DNA from: Cytophagales bacterium
GTDB lineage: Bacteria; Bacteroidota; Bacteroidia; Cytophagales; Cyclobacteriaceae
Assembly: GCA_029262935.1 (NCBI GenBank)
Contig: JAJCYK010000269.1
Coordinates: forward strand, 1 to 5,775
Length of the DNA: 5,775 nt
Reading direction: 5' to 3'
Shown: positions 3,194 to 5,775 of the stretch, one piece after another
Position numbering within the stretch: the first letter of the stretch is position 1
Layout: every line of letters begins with the position of its first letter
Made by a program: the position numbers and the translations under genes
The notes under the pieces: model-generated
What the model was told of the DNA's origin: nothing
The model's input: the letters and a program-made list of their open reading frames with translations, nothing else
Database searches by the model: none

Positions 3194-5775
3194 CAAAATA
3201 CCGTAGGGATCGGTACAGCGAGCCCCAACACCAATGCGGTGTTGGAATTGGTAACTCCAGGAGGGAACCAAGGCGTGCTGTTACCACGAATCACCACTTT
3301 GCAAAGACAAGCAATGGAAGCTTCTTTGGGTAGTGCGGAAAATGGTCTTATCACGTACGATACAGATCTAAACTTATTTTTTCATTGGGTAGATGTTGCA
3401 TGGGTGGTAGGACTGGGTTCGTTTTCCAACGTAGCGGGAGGTGATCTTCAAGGTACCTATCCCGATCCAACACTCCGCGATGACGCCATCACTTCTGTCA
3501 AGATTCAAGACCAATCCATTGCAACAGTTGACCTTGCGGACGATGCAGTGACCGCACAGAAGGTAAATGGGGAAGGAAATAACAACGCTGTACTAGGCAC
3601 GGATGCCAGCGGAAACCCTCAATGGGAGCCAAAAGCTAATTTTATTGGAAATGGTTTAACTAATGGTACCATTTTAATTGGAGATATTGCCAATGTAGCG
3701 CAAGCCCAGACCGTAACCGGAGACCTTTCCTTGAGTAATGATGGAACTGCTACCATCAACGACAATACTGTTACCAGCAGTAAGATTCTGGACAATACCA
3801 TCTCAGCAGCGGACATCGGCACGGATGGGGTAACAGAAGATGAAATTGCCACTGGTGCGGTGTCGACGGATGAAATATTAGATGGCAGCATTACCACCGT
3901 AGATTTAGCAGATAATATGATAACAGGTGCCAAAATACTGGACGCTACCATTGGGGCAGCAGACATTGGCACCGACGCTGTTGATAGTGATGAGATTGCT
4001 ACGGCTGCAGTATCTTCAAATGAAATTGCCGACGGTGGCATATTAAATGCAGATCTGTCGCCCAATGCGGTAAACAGTGCCACCATTTCTGACGGGTCGA
4101 TTATAACGGACGACATTGCTAGTGGTGGGAACAACAAGGTACTTATTACCACGGCTGGTGGTACAGTTTTTTGGGAAAACATAAGCCTCTTTGAGACCAG
4201 TACTTTGCCTGAAGGAAACATCTTTGTGGGAGACGTATCAAATACTGCCGCTCCGTTGAATGCCAGAGGAAGTGGCCGGGTGTTAATTGGAGACGGGACC
4301 TCTTTGCAATCGGTAAACTTAACTGGAGACATAAGCTTGACCTTTACTGGGGATGCCCAAATAAATGCGGGGTCAGTCGGTAGTACTGAGGTTATTGACA
4401 ATAGCCTTACCTTAGATGACATTGGGCCAAATGCTATTGAATCCTCAGAACTAGCAGATAATGCTGTGGACAATGGGGCCATACAAGACAACGCAGTTTC
4501 AAATACCAAGCTTGCGGATGATGCAGTATCTAATGCAAAAATTGCGGATGATGCTGTTACCAGTGCTAAAATCAATGACGGAAGCGTAGCTACTGTTGAC
4601 TTAGCAGATGATGCTGTAAACACCTCTAAAATTGATGGAGAAGGAAATAACAATGCCGTGCTTACTACCACTGCTGGGGGAAACCCGCAATGGGAAAGTC
4701 GTGGGAATTTCGGGACTTCAAGTTTGCCTAATGCCAACATATTCGTTGGTGATGGAGCTAGTATATCACAAGCTCGCCCGGTAACCGGAGATGTCACGCT
4801 AAGCAACACAGGCAACATACAGATCAATAATGATGCGGTGGGTACCAATGAAGTCACCAACAACTCCCTCACCGTAGACGATATTGGACCAAATGCAATT
4901 GAGGCATCGGAACTTGCGGATAACTCAGTAGATGTGGGAGCTGTCCAATCCAATGCGATCACCACTCCCAAGTTAATTGACAATGCCGTTACAGTAGCCA
5001 AAATTGATGGGGCTGGAAACAACAACTCCATACTGACCACTGACGCGGGTGGTAACCCCCAATGGGAAGCTAAATCCACTTTGGATATTGACCCCACTAA
5101 TGAGATACAGGACCTTTCTCTAACAGGAAATACTTTGAGTTTAAGTGGGGACGCCACTACCGTGGACTTAATTGGATATTTAGATAATACCGATACTCAA
5201 AACCTTACAAATGTCTTGAGCCAAGGGAATAATGCAGGAGGTAGTCCTATGGTAAACGTAGCCGACCCCACCAACGCTCAGGATGTAGCTACCAAGAATT
5301 ATGTGGATACTCAATCTGTAAATGATGCGGATGCTGACCCTACCAACGAAATTCAAGACTTAGACGCAGTACTAACTCAGGGCAATGATGCAGGGGGCGT
5401 GGCCATCACCAATGTAACAGATCCTAGTGGCGCCCAGGATGTAGCCACTAAGAACTATGTGGATACCCGATCGGTAGATGATGCGGATGCCGACCCTAAT
5501 AATGAAATTCAAGACCTGGATGCAGTACTAACCCAGGGTAATGATGCTGGAGGGGTGGCTATCACTAATGTGACGGATCCTAGTAATGCTCAGGATGTAG
5601 CTACTAAGAACTATGTGGATACTCGATCGGTAGACGATGCAGATGCTAACCCTACCAATGAAATTCAAGACCTGGATGCAGTACTAACCCAGGGCAGTGA
5701 TGCTGGAGGAGTAGCCATTACCAATGTTACGGATCCTAGCAATGCTCAAGACGTAGCCACTAAGAACTATGTGGA
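3104..5775 (+). CDS. Large secreted fibre-like repeat protein (3' truncated)
   Basis: There are 890 whole codons with no stop, and the gene continues past the right edge. Residues 1-30 look like a Sec signal peptide, with a likely cut after LQA; there is no lipobox. Residues 31-110 form an NTVGIGT-type head, rich in features seen at the start of many Bacteroidota surface proteins: VLELVTPGG, GVLLPRITTLQR, GLITYDTD. A GGDLQGTYPDP motif at 112-122 resembles phage tail-fibre linkers. Then come stacks of a 10-residue repeat at 126-155, 220-339, 422-511 and 576-635, each followed by an NPQWE-type cassette. A DPTNEIQDLSL module lies at 663-692, and 52-residue DVATKNYVD repeats run from 693 on. An in-frame ATG at 3071 would add 11 residues before the signal peptide; 3104 is preferred for its normal n-region. 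The exact function is unknown. I infer an elongated extracellular fibre or adhesin. The C-terminus, which would show a sorting or chaperone domain, is missing. Confidence 0.93.
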   Translation, partial: MIKSYHNGSITLVLSLAILALFLSETRLQAQNTVGIGTASPNTNAVLELVTPGGNQGVLLPRITTLQRQAMEASLGSAENGLITYDTDLNLFFHWVDVAWVVGLGSFSNVAGGDLQGTYPDPTLRDDAITSVKIQDQSIATVDLADDAVTAQKVNGEGNNNAVLGTDASGNPQWEPKANFIGNGLTNGTILIGDIANVAQAQTVTGDLSLSNDGTATINDNTVTSSKILDNTISAADIGTDGVTEDEIATGAVSTDEILDGSITTVDLADNMITGAKILDATIGAADIGTDAVDSDEIATAAVSSNEIADGGILNADLSPNAVNSATISDGSIITDDIASGGNNKVLITTAGGTVFWENISLFETSTLPEGNIFVGDVSNTAAPLNARGSGRVLIGDGTSLQSVNLTGDISLTFTGDAQINAGSVGSTEVIDNSLTLDDIGPNAIESSELADNAVDNGAIQDNAVSNTKLADDAVSNAKIADDAVTSAKINDGSVATVDLADDAVNTSKIDGEGNNNAVLTTTAGGNPQWESRGNFGTSSLPNANIFVGDGASISQARPVTGDVTLSNTGNIQINNDAVGTNEVTNNSLTVDDIGPNAIEASELADNSVDVGAVQSNAITTPKLIDNAVTVAKIDGAGNNNSILTTDAGGNPQWEAKSTLDIDPTNEIQDLSLTGNTLSLSGDATTVDLIGYLDNTDTQNLTNVLSQGNNAGGSPMVNVADPTNAQDVATKNYVDTQSVNDADADPTNEIQDLDAVLTQGNDAGGVAITNVTDPSGAQDVATKNYVDTRSVDDADADPNNEIQDLDAVLTQGNDAGGVAITNVTDPSNAQDVATKNYVDTRSVDDADANPTNEIQDLDAVLTQGSDAGGVAITNVTDPSNAQDVATKNYV
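3479..3568 (+). repeat. Decapeptide stack 1 (3 units)
   Basis: Three consecutive 10-residue units at residues 126-155 start DDAITSVKI, DQSIATVDL and DDAVTAQKV. The pattern has D at position 1, V/I at 4, K/D/E at 8 and I/L/V at 9, so hydrophobic residues recur every five. It follows directly on the GGDLQGTYPDP linker. Confidence 0.85.
3569..3628 (+). repeat. NPQWE cassette, copy 1
   Basis: Residues 156-175 read G-E-G-N-N-N, then AVLGTD, then GNPQWE. It closes decapeptide stack 1. The same 20-residue block recurs at 4637 and 5009, with a shorter, degenerate relative at 4124. Confidence 0.85.
3629..3760 (+). repeat. 44-residue linker, copy 1
   Basis: Residues 176-219 carry ILIGD, an AQTVTGDLSLSN stretch and the ending ATIN directly before stack 2. 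The length is exactly the same as the linker at 4697-4828, and the I-x-[IV]-G-D and V-T-G-D motifs sit at the same offsets. Confidence 0.8.
3761..4120 (+). repeat. Decapeptide stack 2 (12 units)
   Basis: Residues 220-339 divide into twelve 10-residue units with no insertion or deletion, for example DNTVTSSKIL, DGSITTVDLA and DNMITGAKIL. Within it, units 2-6 (residues 230-279) are repeated as units 7-11 (280-329), with 29 of 50 residues identical by hand count, so a five-unit block was duplicated. Confidence 0.85.
4124..4177 (+). repeat. NPQWE-like cassette, copy 2 (degenerate)
   Basis: Residues 341-358 are an 18-residue variant: GGNNKVL, then TTAGG, then TVFWE in place of the NPQWE ending. 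It lies between stack 2 and the longer linker, where the other cassettes also lie, so it is read as a diverged member. Confidence 0.75.
4178..4366 (+). repeat. 63-residue linker, copy 2 (with extra 19 residues)
   Basis: Residues 359-421 match the 44-residue linkers at both ends: TLPEGNIFVGD near the start, LTGDISL and DAQIN at the end. An additional 19 residues are present, and the second VLIGDG motif inside suggests an internal duplication of the I-x-[IV]-G-D element. Confidence 0.75.
4367..4636 (+). repeat. Decapeptide stack 3 (9 units)
   Basis: Residues 422-511 divide into nine 10-residue units without indels. Units such as DDAVSNAKIA and DDAVTSAKIN come closest to the consensus. The first units (DNSLTLDDIG, PNAIESSELA) are nearly repeated in stack 4. 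Confidence 0.85.
4637..4696 (+). repeat. NPQWE cassette, copy 3
   Basis: Residues 512-531 have the GEGNNNAVL start and the AGGNPQWE end. The length is the same as copy 1, and the first nine residues are identical to it. Confidence 0.85.
4697..4828 (+). repeat. 44-residue linker, copy 3
   Basis: Residues 532-575 carry SLPNANIFVGD, PVTGDVTLSN and the ending IQIN. The length and motif offsets equal those of copy 1, and SLP/NIFVGD matches copy 2. Confidence 0.8.
4829..5008 (+). repeat. Decapeptide stack 4 (6 units)
   Basis: Residues 576-635 divide into six 10-residue units. Units 2-4 (NNSLTVDDIG, PNAIEASELA, DNSVDVGAVQ) match units 2-4 of stack 3, so the two stacks share ancestry and differ by exactly three units. 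Confidence 0.85.
5009..5068 (+). repeat. NPQWE cassette, copy 4
   Basis: Residues 636-655 read GAGNNNSIL, then AGGNPQWE. After this copy the usual 44-residue linker is absent. A DPTNEIQDLSLTGN module (residues 663-692) takes over and leads into the 52-residue repeats. Confidence 0.85.
5180..5775 (+). repeat. Tandem 156-bp / 52-residue DVATKNYVD repeats
   Basis: The copies are at 5180-5335 (diverged first half, 32 of 52 residues equal to the next copy), 5336-5491, 5492-5647 and 5648 to the window edge (42 codons, incomplete). The spacing is exactly 156 bp. Conserved parts are NEIQDLDAVLTQG, AITNVTDP, AQDVATKNYVDT and SVDDADA. The N-x-x-DP-x-x-AQD-x-ATK-x-YVD pattern is common in phage tail fibres and Bacteroidota surface proteins. 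More copies probably lie to the right. Confidence 0.92.

Noticed and set aside
4367..5068. A CRISPR-like array suggested by 30-bp periodicity
   Set aside because: The periodicity is in codons of an open frame, units are contiguous and differ at silent sites, and there are no spacers.
3619..5157. A 512-codon open frame on the minus strand opposite the repeat protein
   Set aside because: It lies wholly inside the sense gene, has no family resemblance, and its Ser/Ala/Pro-rich repetitive product is the mirror of the GAT/GCN/ACC-rich decapeptide repeats, which rarely create reverse stops.
3104..5775. A prophage tail-fibre gene
   Set aside because: The GGDLxGTYPxP and ATKxYVD motifs are fibre-like, but the product has a signal peptide and the neighbours are housekeeping genes; no phage genes are visible in the window.

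Overview
The window looks like a chromosomal segment of a member of the Bacteroidota, probably the class Flavobacteriia. This rests on three things: an IleRS of the eukaryote-like type with a KMSKR loop, LspA proteins with the PWFHGQVIDM and FFRPxFNLAD blocks I associate with that group, and a secreted protein opening with the NTVGIGT motif followed by DPTNEIQ and DVATKNYVD modules. The assignment is from family memory, not from a search.

Layout, all on the + strand. Positions 2-1675 hold the C-terminal half of ileS, cut by the left edge. It is followed almost without a gap by two intact, tandem lipoprotein signal peptidase genes, 1680-2297 and 2294-2929. The spacing (4 nt, then a 4-nt overlap) suggests one operon with translational coupling. 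The two LspA proteins align without gaps over 177 residues at about 56% identity, and both keep the catalytic aspartates. A 174-nt gap follows, with a plausible terminator hairpin and a candidate promoter.

From 3104 to the right edge runs a very long open gene whose end lies outside the window. It encodes a secreted, fibre-like repeat protein. After a signal peptide and a VGIGT-type head, it alternates stacks of a strict 10-residue repeat (3, 12, 9 and 6 copies) with a 20-residue NPQWE cassette and a 44-residue linker. It then passes into tandem 52-residue DVATKNYVD repeats that are still running at the edge. I found no stop codon in this frame in the window.

The first three genes form a housekeeping unit: isoleucine charging and maturation of lipoproteins in the inner membrane. 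The repeat protein has no lipobox, so it is not an obvious LspA substrate and is probably a separate transcription unit. No RNA genes, insertion sequences, CRISPR arrays or phage structural genes were seen. The two most notable items are the tandem lspA pair and the regular modular architecture of the large surface protein. I do not see evidence for a new multi-gene system.
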